A stretch of DNA of 64,000 nt, from positions 381,826-445,825 of the forward strand of contig JNVV01000037.1 in assembly GCA_000733355.1 (NCBI GenBank). The letters run 5' to 3'. Position 1 is the first letter of the stretch, and each line of letters starts with the position of its first letter. Shown one piece after another: positions 32,457 to 43,086 of this stretch. Below the pieces are notes generated by a model that was not told the origin of the DNA, searched no databases, and saw only the letters and a list, made by a program, of their open reading frames with translations. The position numbers and the translations under genes were made by a program. The DNA comes from Falciphora oryzae (Eukaryota > Ascomycota > Sordariomycetes > Magnaporthales > Magnaporthaceae).

Positions 32457-33571
32457 ATGGACAATGCCATCGCCGCAAATGTGCTGGGAACACTCGGGGC
32501 GGTGAGTTCTAGCGCCGCACCCCTAGATTATCGCCAAGTGAAGCAGCCGTCCTCTAATTCGACTAGCGTCTCCCTTCCAGGTTTGCTGGTCCATCCAGGT
32601 TCGTCTCCCCGGACTATTCTTCATCATTCCAATCGTTTCGCGGCATGATCACCCTGACAGGCCTATGGACCTAGCTTATCCCGCAGATTGTGCTCAACTT
32701 CCGCCGGCATAACACCATCGGCCTCCAACCGTCAATGATGATGCTCTGGGCATGGGCTGGAATCCCCCTCGGCGTGTACAATATCACCGAAGACTTCAAC
32801 ATCGCGTTGCAAATACAGCCCCAGATCTTGACGCTCCTTTCCTTGTTCACCTGGGCGCAGTGTTGCTACTACGATTGGAAGGTAAACCCCACCAGTTCCC
32901 ATCTCCATCCCATATTCGTACCTCCCCCTGACGCCCGAATGCGCGACCTCTAGCATTGGCCCGTCTCTCGCTGCGCAGCAGTGACGATTCCAATCGCAGC
33001 CCTGATGGCCGGCGTCCAGGCCGGGCTTGTCTACGCCCTACGCGCCGCAAAGCACGACGCCGACGCCCACCTCGCCTGGCCCAGCACGCTGATGGCGGTC
33101 CTGTCGGCGGTGCTGCTGGCCGCGGGCGTTTTGCGGCACTACTGGGACATTTATCGGCATCGTTCCGTGCGCGGCATTTCGTTCCTCTTCGTGGGCATCG
33201 ACGCTGCGGGCGACGTCTTCTCGCTAGTCTCCATTTTCTTCCAGCCGAAGCTCGACATCCTGGGTATGGCAATCTACGGCACCGAGCTTGTCCTTTGGCT
33301 GGGAGTGTTTGCGGCTGGCGGGTACTTCAACTTGATGCCCTGGGTTAGGACGCGGCTGCGGCCAGCGTCGGAGCCGAGGCCCACGTCTGGGTCGGATATG
33401 TCGTCGAGTCCGAGCGTGGACGCTTCTGGCGGTGGGGTCATGCTCCAGACCTTGCCATCCTCAACATCGGTATTTAGGACAGCCTCTGTTCACATCACGG
33501 GTGGCGTGGCTCGTTCGCGGCCTGGATTTGTGACAGGTGATCAAGACCCAACGCCTTGGGCTATGACATAA
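32457..33571 (+). CDS. PQ-loop repeat membrane protein
   Basis: Exons 32457-32501, 32581-32598, 32675-32881 and 32954-33571 encode 295 residues (introns 79, 76 and 72 nt). The 18-nt second exon encodes VCWSIQ and completes the first PQ-loop helix (LGAVCWSIQLIPQIVLNFRR). A second PQ-like region is YWDIYRHRSVRGISFLFVGIDAAGD. About six to seven hydrophobic helices are visible, with a Ser/Pro/Thr-rich hydrophilic tail after about residue 225. PQ-loop proteins of this size include vacuolar basic-amino-acid and cystine exporters (Ypq/cystinosin type) and SWEET-like carriers. The substrate here is not inferable. ATG32457 opens directly into the first helix. Confidence 0.85.
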
Positions 33572-34065
33572 TGTGGTCGCGCAAAGACCTGCTCCGAGAT
33601 CTAGGCCTTTTTGTGATCTGCCATTGAGCCCTGATGTGACTAATTACAGTGTGAGGTCGTCCTCACTAGACTCGGTGGGATGCGGATTTGCTCTCTGAAT
33701 GGGATTGATGCATCAATGCATCGAATTCCTGTTATTCATGTGTGGTCTTGTGCTATTGTCTGGTATTGTCCTTCCAGTGCACCGCCCCACAAAGCTTAAA
33801 TAATAGCCCAATAAGAAGCTTGAAAAATCGCATTGTCTCAAATTCCACTAACCTCTTTGGGCCTAAATTAAAGTGGTCGCGTCGCGGTCGCCGCGCTGAC
33901 ATGGGTGCCGCACCACCAAGGTTCTCAAACCCAGATTTGATTGAGTTCGATGCCCGCTTCTCTGTCGAACAAACATTCACGGCGCAACAACTTTCTTCCT
34001 ACGCCCATCCATTTCCAAAGGCTGCTCCAACTTCAGCTGCCTCCAGCTGCTGCGCTTCGCGGAAA
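33572..34065. other. intergenic / upstream region of the 2EXR gene
   Basis: The frame of the next gene stays open upstream to 33742, but the upstream residues look non-coding and the first acidic-domain Met is at 34066. Part of this stretch is probably 5' UTR and promoter. Confidence 0.45.
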
Positions 34066-36192
34066 ATGCCTCCGTACGACTCCGACGCGTCGGATGACGA
34101 CGAGATCGATCACATGCATTCGGAAGAGGATGACCTGGTCGGGTCCGACGGAAGCGGCGAGCCAGGCTCCAGCTCCGAGTCTGGCGACGACGCGGGCGGC
34201 CTGCTGGACATCGAGGCCTCCGAGTCGGACGGCGACGACTCGGAGGAGTCCGACGGCGAGGAGTCGCTCCTCGACGGTACCGCACCCGTCAGCTTCTGGG
34301 ACGGCGTCGACTTCCCGCAGTTCTCGCTCCTGCCACCTGAGATCCGCGAGTTCGTGTGGCGCTTCTTCTTCGAGTCGGTCCTTGCGCGCCCCCGTGTTCT
34401 TGAGTTTCAGGTCACGGAGGCAGACAGCAGTGGCTACTACCCGACGCCCACCTACTGCCTCGAGGCGCAGATGTTGCCTGTCCTCGCCGCCATGCGGGTC
34501 AATCATGAAAGCCGAGACATCGCTCTCAGGTCGTTTCCCGATAAGCTGCTTTTCGGCGGAGATGCGGGTGGCTACGCAGTGCCGTTCAACAAAGAGACAG
34601 ATGTCGTCGCTTTCACTTTCTCCACCTTGTCCCGCGGCTCTCTGCACGGGTTTCTGCACCCTGACCGTGACCAGGCGTTGGGCTGCATCAACTTCTCTAT
34701 CCCAGAATTCTCCGAGAAGATCAAGCAACTTGCCGTCAATTACGACGAGCTCGCCGGAATGATGGAGCTGGCCAACACCAACGGCACCGGCCCCTGGGCC
34801 TTTTTGGCATCATTTCCGAATCTGGAGACACTATACGAGATACACGACGGCGACCATGGCTCGCGCAAAATCGACTACGGCTTGCCATACACAGTTTATG
34901 ACATGGGCACCACGGAGCTCAATGAAGCTGGCATCCCGCACCACTATCACAGATATTTTGTCTGGCCTGATCGGGCCAAGCACCGCCAGCAAGAGGGCTC
35001 CACCGAGATTGGCCTCCTGGACGAGATGGCTCTCGACTTCGAAGCCATGAATGGCGACATGGGGGATCTGATATCAGACAAGCTCCGTGGTACCGAGGTC
35101 TGGCCAATGGTGGAGTATTCTGGCTCTGCCGGCTGTCGGAAGATGGCGAAGCTCGGATTGGCCGACTTTGACAATATCCCAGCCAGTCCCGAGGGATGGA
35201 CAGATGACGACTCGGATATGACGGATGGCGAAGACGGTGAGGATGTGGATGGCGACAACGATGAGGAAGAGGAAGAGGACGACGACAGCGAAATGGACGA
35301 CTTCATTGACGACGGCCCTGTCAACGACTTTGAAGCGACGAGCGATGCCCTGGATTCAGAGTCAATGGCATTTGGGGCTGACGACACTCGCGACAGTCTT
35401 CTCGACAGCCTTCTCGACGGCGAGCCCGCTGACGAGTTCAACGGCTTCTCTCCTATTGATCTCGGCAGTGACGGTGACGCTGGCGAGAGCCCCGAAGAAG
35501 AGGACCAAGATCCCCGTCCGGCGAAGAGGCGGCAAGCTAGGCAGATCATCCCGGACGACGAGGATGGTGAGGATCAGGATGAGAAGGATCTCCGTCCTGC
35601 GAAGAGACAGAAAGCTCGGCAAATCATCTCAGACGGCGAGGATGATGACGATGACCCCCGTCCGGCCAAGAAGGTCAAGACTCGGCAGATAGTCATAGTA
35701 TCTGATACCGAGGACGGCGCTTCTGCGACCGAGTCCGATGGAGATGATGCACCTAGAAAGCAGCGCGGACGCCCTCGAGTCGTAGACTCTGACGAGAGCG
35801 AGGATGATGAGGAGGATGTGGGCGCGGCTCCCGTCAACGCGCGCAAGAGGAAGAGGGCAGCCCCCGCCGCCACACTTTCCGACTCGGAAGATGAAGAGAC
35901 AAGCGAGGAGGGGGATGAAGACGAGGGTGATGATGAGGACGATGATGACGAAGACGAAGGCCGAGCTGGCAGGCCTTTGACGCTGGCTGAGAAGCTAGGC
36001 ATGCACCGCCGGGCGAACCCCATCGAGCTCTCGTCTGATGATGAGGAGGATTCTTCTACTGACATGCCCCTGACACACCGGGGCTACGGTTACGACTACG
36101 ACGACGAGGATGAGGACGAGGAGAACGGTAATGACCGGTACGATGGCTACCCGGAGGAGTCTGGTTCTGAGGACGAGAACGATGCGTATTAG
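34066..36192 (+). CDS. acidic 2EXR-domain protein with AT-hook and basic repeats
   Basis: A single exon; 708 residues from the chosen ATG 34066 (an upstream in-frame ATG at 33901 is possible). After an acidic Ser/Asp/Glu leader, residues about 80-290 hold a 2EXR domain beginning FPQFSLLPPEIREFVWRFFF, a fungal domain of unknown biochemical role often found in large families. The C-terminal 320 residues alternate long Asp/Glu tracts with basic patches. Three tandem units of the type D-x-RPAK(R/K)-x-K/Q-x-RQI(I/V) run near 35503-35690, then an AT-hook-like RKQRGRPR and an RKRKR cluster. The composition suggests a nuclear, chromatin- or histone-binding protein, which is inference. It also resembles sequences expanded by slippage, since GAT/GAG-rich runs dominate. 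Confidence 0.82.
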   Translation: MPPYDSDASDDDEIDHMHSEEDDLVGSDGSGEPGSSSESGDDAGGLLDIEASESDGDDSEESDGEESLLDGTAPVSFWDGVDFPQFSLLPPEIREFVWRFFFESVLARPRVLEFQVTEADSSGYYPTPTYCLEAQMLPVLAAMRVNHESRDIALRSFPDKLLFGGDAGGYAVPFNKETDVVAFTFSTLSRGSLHGFLHPDRDQALGCINFSIPEFSEKIKQLAVNYDELAGMMELANTNGTGPWAFLASFPNLETLYEIHDGDHGSRKIDYGLPYTVYDMGTTELNEAGIPHHYHRYFVWPDRAKHRQQEGSTEIGLLDEMALDFEAMNGDMGDLISDKLRGTEVWPMVEYSGSAGCRKMAKLGLADFDNIPASPEGWTDDDSDMTDGEDGEDVDGDNDEEEEEDDDSEMDDFIDDGPVNDFEATSDALDSESMAFGADDTRDSLLDSLLDGEPADEFNGFSPIDLGSDGDAGESPEEEDQDPRPAKRRQARQIIPDDEDGEDQDEKDLRPAKRQKARQIISDGEDDDDDPRPAKKVKTRQIVIVSDTEDGASATESDGDDAPRKQRGRPRVVDSDESEDDEEDVGAAPVNARKRKRAAPAATLSDSEDEETSEEGDEDEGDDEDDDDEDEGRAGRPLTLAEKLGMHRRANPIELSSDDEEDSSTDMPLTHRGYGYDYDDEDEDEENGNDRYDGYPEESGSEDENDAY

Positions 36193-36777
36193 AGGCGCAG
36201 GGTGCTGGCTGTCCTCGAGGTGGTTGTGGCAAACGAGGTCGCCTTTGCGGTGGTATGGCAGATAGACTCCAATCAAAGCCACACTCGACGGTCTCGAATA
36301 GCCCGAAATAGCTCGGGAAAATCTAATGAAAAAAGGAGTAAGAGCCTGTGCCCAGCCGGTTTTGGATACATCCAGGTGCCCTGTGTTTATGCAATGCCTC
36401 TTGCAGGGACCGGAGTTTTCTGTTGGGTTTAGGGGTTCACATGCTCGTCCATGACGAAAATTTGGCATCTCCCACCCGCATGACCGCCAGAAAAGAAGGG
36501 AAGGAAAAAAAAAAAAAAAAAAAAAAAAAGAAAGGAAATATGAAAGGAAGCAGCAAAGGAGGTAGGAAAGAGGATGCGTCTAAAATAGGCGCTGCAATAC
36601 AGATGCAAGGCATCTTGTCCTACAGGATGACAGGTTCCACAGCACTGATGTAATCAACCACGCTAACCCTTCGGAGTACCGCATGCAACCTTGATTGCTG
36701 ACATTGGATTCACGAAACCCAAGCCAATCGACCACCACATCAGCAGCACCCCGATCTTGATAAGTTGAAGAAACAGC
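36193..36777. other. intergenic with A25 tract
   Basis: 585 bp between two plus-strand genes. An uninterrupted run of 25 A occupies 36505-36529 inside a purine-rich segment. No gene is seen. Confidence 0.6.
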
Positions 36778-38877
36778 ATGCGTCTAGTCAACACCAGGTC
36801 CTTGACACTGTGCTCATTTGACGACGACACCAAGATCCCCAAATTCGCCGTCCTCTCGCACACATGGGAGCAGGACGAGCTCCGCCTGCAGGATGTTGAG
36901 CACGGTGGCGTGCCCCCGGGGCCCCTGCGCGAGACGGGCGGCTTCCGCAAGATCCAGCAGTGCTGCCGCCAGGCGCTCCGCGACGGCCTGGAGTACGTCT
37001 GGATCGACACATGCTGCATCGACAAGACGAGCAGCGCCGAGCTGTCCGAGGCCATCAACTCCATGTTTAACTGGTACCAGCGCGCAGAGGCCTGCTACGC
37101 CTTCCTCGGCGACGTGCCCGCCTCGCCCGCCGGCCTGGACCGTTTCACGCAAGAAGGGATGACCCCGTTCGAGCTGTACAAAGGGTGCAGGTGGTTCACC
37201 AGGGGCTGGACGCTGCAGGAGCTGATTGCGCCCAGGGACGTGCGCTTCTTCGACTCCGGGTGGCATCCCATCGGCAGCAAGATGACGCACCTGTCGGCCA
37301 TCGAAAAGGTCACGCGCATCGGTAGGCGGTTCCTCCAGGACGTCGAGGAGCTCAACCGGGCCAGCGTCGCGGAGCGCATGTGCTGGGCCGTCGGCAGGCG
37401 CACGACGCGCGTCGAGGACCGCGCGTACTCGCTGCTCGGCATCTTCGGCATCAACATGCCGCTGCTCTACGGCGAGGGGGCTCGGAGCTTTGTCAGGCTG
37501 CAGGAGGAGATCCTGAAGGTTTCCGACGACCAGTCACTTTTTGCATGGGGTTTGGGTCTGCCACTTGACGACTACGGCGCCGGCGCCGGACGGGCCAACC
37601 AGGGCGGGCTGTTCGCGACCTCGCCGGACGCGTTCGTCCAGGGCCACTCGATCAACTTCTGGGGCCAGCTGGCGGAGAAGAGACCGACGCACCACCTCCT
37701 TACGAACAAGGGCCTGCGCATCGAGCTGCCGCTGCTGCTGGAACACGAGGAGGACGAGACGGCGTTCGCGGTCATCGACTGCATCAGCAACAACAAGTTC
37801 CTCGTGATCCCTATTTCCAGGGCCTATCACGACGACGTGTTTCAGCGCACGCGCGGCTGCTCGCCGCGGGTTGTCTCCCGGCGCATCCGCAAGCTGGCCG
37901 TCGACCGCACCGTCTACATACAGAAGAACCTCCCCGGCTCCTCCCTGACCATGTTCTTTAGCACCGTTGTCGTGTCGACCGTGTCCCTGCGCGCCAACGG
38001 GTATCACCTAGTAGACGTCTACCCGCCACACGCGCTGCTCGAGGTCGGAGAGGGGCTTGTGAGGTGTGGCGACTCGCACCGCGTCGTGCTGGTGTTCCGG
38101 CATGCGCAGCAGGCGAGGAGACGGGTTGCGCTGCTGCTGGCGGCGACGTACACGCGCGAGAGCAACTACCTCTCCCGCCCGCAGCTGGCCGGCATCGAGT
38201 GCCGCGTCGCGCCGGGGCCGTCGCCCGGTCGGCTGGTGGAGCTGGTGCTCAAGCACGGGCTGTGGGAGATCGAGAAGGGCATCCCATTCACGGACCAGCC
38301 TATTGGTGTGCTGGGGGATCTGGTCAGCGCGCGTACCGCGCATCAAGACAATGCTGCTAGTTGGGGCGTCGAGGTGGAGGTCAGGCAATGTGAAGAAGAG
38401 CCGCAGGGTGTGGTCGAGGCGACGGGCGAGGAGCCTCAACCGAGCTATGCCTGGGCTCGTGATTCGGACTCGGATAGTGACGGGTTCGATTTCGTAGGCA
38501 TGGCTGCCATCTCCGCAATGTTGCAGAGCAGCAATAGGGACTTTAGGCAGAGGGAGGCATGGGTTCGGGGCCAGGAGCTGCGGGCGCGGAGGGGCCGTGG
38601 CAGGGCGCTGCGGAGAAAGCTACTGCTGTTTGGTGGACCTGTCGTCTCCACTGTGATCCTGGCTCTTGCTGTGGCTCTGGCTCCCGATGAAGGAGGTTCC
38701 TGGTTGGCATCATGGCGCTCGACATATCTCGGTGCTCGTCCCGACTCCTGGAGTCTGGTCGCGGCTTTGGCAGCTGGGATTGCCTTTGTCGGTCTCTTGG
38801 CTGGCGCGATGCGACTATGGAGGTTTCGTCGGCGGACAAGGCCCCGATCTCACCGGAGCCGTCGGTATGGGAGGTGA
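36778..38877 (+). CDS. HET-domain protein with C-terminal membrane segments
   Basis: A single exon of 699 residues starting MRLVNTRSLTL, the usual start of HET-D/E-like proteins. The HET (heterokaryon incompatibility) domain occupies about residues 1-260: FAVLSHTWEQDEL, YVWIDTCCIDKTSSAELSEA, YQRAEACYAFLGDV, CRWFTRGWTLQELIAPRDV, RVEDRAYSLLGIFGINMPLLYGEG. There is no NACHT or WD region. Instead an about 300-residue C-terminal region of unknown fold ends in two hydrophobic helices (about 620-640 and 655-675) and a basic tail, suggesting membrane anchoring. HET domains trigger the cell-death reaction in non-self recognition; the partner and trigger are unknown here. This is a complete copy, unlike the broken HET gene at 49978. 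Confidence 0.93.
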   Translation: MRLVNTRSLTLCSFDDDTKIPKFAVLSHTWEQDELRLQDVEHGGVPPGPLRETGGFRKIQQCCRQALRDGLEYVWIDTCCIDKTSSAELSEAINSMFNWYQRAEACYAFLGDVPASPAGLDRFTQEGMTPFELYKGCRWFTRGWTLQELIAPRDVRFFDSGWHPIGSKMTHLSAIEKVTRIGRRFLQDVEELNRASVAERMCWAVGRRTTRVEDRAYSLLGIFGINMPLLYGEGARSFVRLQEEILKVSDDQSLFAWGLGLPLDDYGAGAGRANQGGLFATSPDAFVQGHSINFWGQLAEKRPTHHLLTNKGLRIELPLLLEHEEDETAFAVIDCISNNKFLVIPISRAYHDDVFQRTRGCSPRVVSRRIRKLAVDRTVYIQKNLPGSSLTMFFSTVVVSTVSLRANGYHLVDVYPPHALLEVGEGLVRCGDSHRVVLVFRHAQQARRRVALLLAATYTRESNYLSRPQLAGIECRVAPGPSPGRLVELVLKHGLWEIEKGIPFTDQPIGVLGDLVSARTAHQDNAASWGVEVEVRQCEEEPQGVVEATGEEPQPSYAWARDSDSDSDGFDFVGMAAISAMLQSSNRDFRQREAWVRGQELRARRGRGRALRRKLLLFGGPVVSTVILALAVALAPDEGGSWLASWRSTYLGARPDSWSLVAALAAGIAFVGLLAGAMRLWRFRRRTRPRSHRSRRYGR

Positions 38878-39886
38878 AGGGGTAAGGTTGAGGTACGTAG
38901 GTTGGTTTTCTTTCCGCTTCCTTTTTCCTTTCAGTTTCTATTATTATTATTTTCCTTTTTTTTTCTTTTATCTTCTTTTCCTTTTCGGCTTCCTTGTCCC
39001 CTTTCGGCCTTTTCCTCCCTTAGCTTCCAGGCACTCCAGATCCGATATAATNNNNNNNNNNNNNNNNNNNNNNNNNNNNNNNNNNCTTTTTCCTTTCAGT
39101 TTCTATTATTATTATTTTCCTTTTTTTTTCTTTTATCTTCTTTTCCTTTTCGGCTTCCTTGTCCCCTTTCGGCCTTTTCCTCCCTTAGCTTCCAGGCACT
39201 CCAGATCCGATATAATCAACCACTGTGATCCTTGATTACAACTCGGTTCTGGCCCGCCACCCGGACCCGGCCGCATAGTTGCCGCCAAATCATCCTGACC
39301 GCCGTGTGGCTGATGATCTGCACTTCATTCTTCCGCGCTGCGCCGCACCCCAGCATCAGCCATCAGCAACAACTATCGATCTTTCGATGCTACGCTACCC
39401 TTGGTCAGCCGACAGAAAGAACCACGCATCGACGGTACGGAAAATAGCTGACGCGACCGATAGATCAATATCGCCGTTCGGCTAAACCGTCATGGAGGGT
39501 GGCATATGCCGCTGATTCGAGCCGTCGAGAGCGCAACAATGCTCGGGCTTATCTACTTGCCCTGCCACCGATGGTCCTACTGCCCTCCGGTAGAGGGCGT
39601 TTGTCAATGATACGTTTCCTGCTTACCGCCTAGTCCTGGTTGGCTGCCTTACAGCCGATGGCTTCCGGTCGCCTGGGTCCCAGATAATCTGGCTGGCGCC
39701 CGTTCCCCTTTGTTCTCAGCCGGTCCATTACTCCTGACGATCGCAGCATGGACAAACCTGTCGAATCGAGGTCCCCCGTCCCGCGAGGAGAACCGTTTTG
39801 GATATCCACGCGAACGTGAACTGGGTGCAAAAGAGCAAGGAATTTGAAAGGATCAGTGAGAAAATCCATCCTTCTTGCCTCAGGCC
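38878..39886. other. intergenic with assembly gap
   Basis: T/C-rich sequence follows the HET gene. N bases occupy 39052-39085 (34 positions). The 131 bp before the gap (38921-39051) are repeated after it (39086-39216). Beyond that, about 650 bp show no gene. Confidence 0.8.
38921..39216. repeat. exact 131-bp duplication flanking an N gap
   Basis: 38921-39051 and 39086-39216 read the same from CTTTTTCCTTTCAG to GATCCGATATAAT, including long T and TTA runs. The gap lies exactly between them. An unmerged contig overlap is the simplest explanation; a real tandem repeat is possible. Confidence 0.92.
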
Positions 39887-41325
39887 ATGGCGGCGAGAAG
39901 AGGCACCGCAATCCTTGGATCTCTGACAACCACATTCGAACCCCCGCCACGATGCACCGAGATCATCACGATAGACCGCAACAACGGCTGGCAGGCTCAG
40001 CGATGCGCGGCGACATCGATTAACCCGCAATGGATCCAGGACGACGAAGCCTGTTGGCCGGGCAGGTTAAACGACGTCAACACGCCACCGGCGCTGAAAG
40101 GATGGGGATTCTACTCGCCGGGGATTATCTGTCCGGCTGGCATGACCACTGCCTGCTCCTCGACGTTCGGTGTGCCGGCCACCGACGACTTTTCATTCCA
40201 GTGGGCCCTGACTGAGAGAGAAACTGCTGTTGGGTGCTGTCCAAGGTGAGTAGCTGCGACCTCTCCTCGGCTCAATTCCCTCCTTACCGATTTGGTGGCT
40301 CTAGGCCGGCCTGAGCCTAGAGTAATTTGGACAATCGACACTAACGGCTCGCCAGTGGCTATGCTTGCCGGAAGGTCCGGACTACATCATCGCAATTCTA
40401 CCAGTCATGTTTTCGCCTCGCCACCGCCGGCAACGCTTTCACGACAGTAACGTGCGCCCCCAACAGGAGCAGGGTGTCCACCGCGGGCGTGACTCTGCCC
40501 GCGACCGTCACGGTGACGGAGGAGCGGACGCCGGCAAGCACCGCCGCAAGCGACGCGAAGCCCATAACCTCGACCGAGACGGTTGCTATCAGCACCATGT
40601 CGCTCTACGCGCCGTTGATCCAGATCAACTGGCAGGCATCGGACAGGCCGTCATCTAGCACGACGTCATCCGGGCCCTCCACGGCTACTGCAGTATCGCC
40701 GCCGCCGGGGGAGGCATCTTCTGGCCTGTCGACAGGTGCCACGGCGGGGATCGCAGTCAGCGTGGTCGTGGTGGGCCTCTCCATCATCGGCCTCGGGATC
40801 TGGGCGTTCGTCAAGAAGAGGAGGCGAGACAAGCGATACCAGCCCGCCCCGCCGCTGCAGCCGGACATGGATTTCTCGCAGGCGGGCCAGGGTCCAGGGG
40901 ACAACAAGTTAGGGGGCGCGCGCAACGACCCGTCAAACGGCGGCGGCGGCGGCAAGTTCGGCGGCGAAGGCTCGACCGTCGTCGGGGGCGCGCCCATGTC
41001 GCAGGTGTCGGAGCTGCCCGGCTCTGGCGGCTTCGGGGCGCCGTCGTCGGCGTCTGGCACGGCGGCGTACCCGTCGCCCGAGTCCGGGCACAACAACGTG
41101 CGCACCAGCTACTTCCAGATGTCGCCCGGCGGCGGGAGCACCGTCGCGCCGGCGTCGACGTGCTACGACGAGACGCGCGCGGAGCTCGAGTCGCCGCCGA
41201 CGGCCGCCGGCGTCGTGTACCACGAGATGCAGGGCACGCTGCGCGAGTCGAGCGCGGGCAGGGCCGAGATGCCCGGGCCGCCTGTGCCGGAGCAGAGGAG
41301 GGAGAGGGCCGAGATGGGAGGCTAG
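39887..41325 (+). CDS. single-pass membrane protein with Cys-rich ectodomain and Gly-rich tail
   Basis: Exons 39887-40245 and 40356-41325 encode 442 residues (110-nt intron with CACTAACG branch). Residues 1-160 contain about eight cysteines (RCTEI, QRCAA, EACWPG, GIICPAG, TACSS, GCCP, GYACRK, SCFR), suggesting an extracellular disulfide-bonded domain. A Ser/Thr/Pro-rich stalk (about 165-245) precedes one transmembrane helix (about 249-272) followed by a KKRRRDKR stop-transfer cluster. The last 170 residues are Gly/Ser/Pro-rich and probably cytosolic. This architecture is common among fungal surface proteins, including Mid2/Wsc-like sensors, but the ectodomain family is not recognised. No classic signal peptide is obvious at the chosen ATG. 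Confidence 0.72.
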
Positions 41326-43086
41326 GAAGACCCATTGTTACTTATGCGGCGGCGGTGCGATTTGGGTTACGTCTCGAGCCGAACACGAGTGGGCAAGGTT
41401 GGCGGCCTTGGCATAGGAGCCCGAGCTAGTGGGGAATTGGTGTCATCGGATTGGATGGTGTACCCGGCTCTATGGTTCTTTTCTATGCAGGGCTCTCGAC
41501 TCCTCAACCGCCCGTCCTCCCAGACTCGAGGGTAGAGGGCTTGTCCGACGTTTTTTGACACAGGCTTCTGCAGGGTTTGACGGCGGTTCCAGCCTTCTCG
41601 CACCGCCACCGCGCCGTCATCCCATAGCGTTGGTCGATTCGTATTTGGATGTTACTACCTAGAGGTATACAGTGCGGATGGGCCTGGCCACAATGTGCGG
41701 CCCTTCACAGCCGTCGCGTGCTGCGATGGCGGGGTTCGGGCTTTTGGCGCAATCCGAATGGCTGCGTCCTTTTGCATCTGGCACTGTAAACGAAACCGAG
41801 GCGCATAACGCCGTCACATTGGTTGACCCGCTTACCCGGCAAGTTAGCCTGGGGACTCGGCCGAGTTGAAGCCCAGATTGGGATTGGAGGTTCGATATTA
41901 ACTAACTTTTTTTCAATGTTTTATTTCGTGACGATTCACACGCCCACATCCCCTTACCCCACCCACCCCTGCCTTCCAGACTAGTCTTGTAGGTAAAATC
42001 GCCCGCGGGAACCCATCCCTTCTCCCAAGCCGGCCTGGGCCGCACACCATTTTCGGGGTTGCGTCAGTCGATGCAATCTGGGATTCGGCTCTTTCGAAGC
42101 GCCCGAGGGACGACGCAGGCAGGCCCGGTCTTCGGACTGACCTGTCAACTCCGGCACTCGGATCAACAATACGTCCCGGACGGAGCGAGCACGAGTTGAT
42201 TTGGTGGTTTCGATCCGGCGGTCGTACCCGGCAAACAAATACGGGAATGGACCGTATGGGCTGGTTCCTGCTGTGCCGCAATTCCAGCGAGAGCCGCTCG
42301 AGCGCCACATACGTGGGGGGCGTGTGACAGCCAATTGTCAATCGTTGATGACCTGCATCTGCGGCGTTCGGGTTCTGGCTTGGCAGGTCAGGCGTTGGTC
42401 CAAAGTGCAATTCATGAACGGAGTCTTATCTAGCGCCTGCGGCTTCCGTTGCGGCTGCTCCTAATGGGGAGATACTCCGGTCCTGCGAAGAGCACTACCG
42501 AAAAAACAATACGAGAAAAAAGCACGTGCTGACCGGCTCTCCCTTGCGCGTAATCATCCCGATCTCTTCAACGGCGATTGGCAGACACCCCGGCTCACCC
42601 CGCTGGCGGCGATGGCACCTCACGGTCGGGGCTCGAAGCACACTAAACCTAGCCCGCCTCCGGCTGCTTCCCCCACTGTGACCAAGTGCAAGGCGACCCG
42701 ACGGAATAAGAATGGAGATTAGGACAAAAAGGGAGGAGATCGGCAGCTGCGGGGAGACGGGCCATTCGAACCCCGAAGGCTGGGATGCCTACCGTCCGTT
42801 AGTGCATGTGTCTGGCGCGCCTGAAGAACAGCTATAAAGAATATGACCCAGTCCCTGTTTTTCGTCTCGGGTCCTGTGACGGCCCGGGTTGTGTCGTTTC
42901 AAAGCCCCATCCCACAAAGCTGGGGAGTGCCCATGTACTGTTGAACCCCCTGTGCTGTCAGGGGACCCATTTGATCAGACCGCCCCGTCTGGTCTTTTTT
43001 CCCCCAAGCACTTGACCACTTTTCTTGTTCTTGGACAAACTTGTTCTCTCTCCAAAGCGCTGGCGCAAACTGCGCATATCGACAAG
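41326..43086. other. intergenic, no supported gene
   Basis: 1.76 kb upstream of the second P450. Open frames on both strands (for example 41913-42410 minus) lack domains and splice support. A CACGTG box lies at about 42523. No repeat copy was found. Confidence 0.45.

Noticed and set aside
42762..42800. tRNA-like TTCGAA box (minus strand)
   Set aside because: The B-box-like GGTTCGAAT is not followed by CC, and no matching A box or cloverleaf stems could be found.
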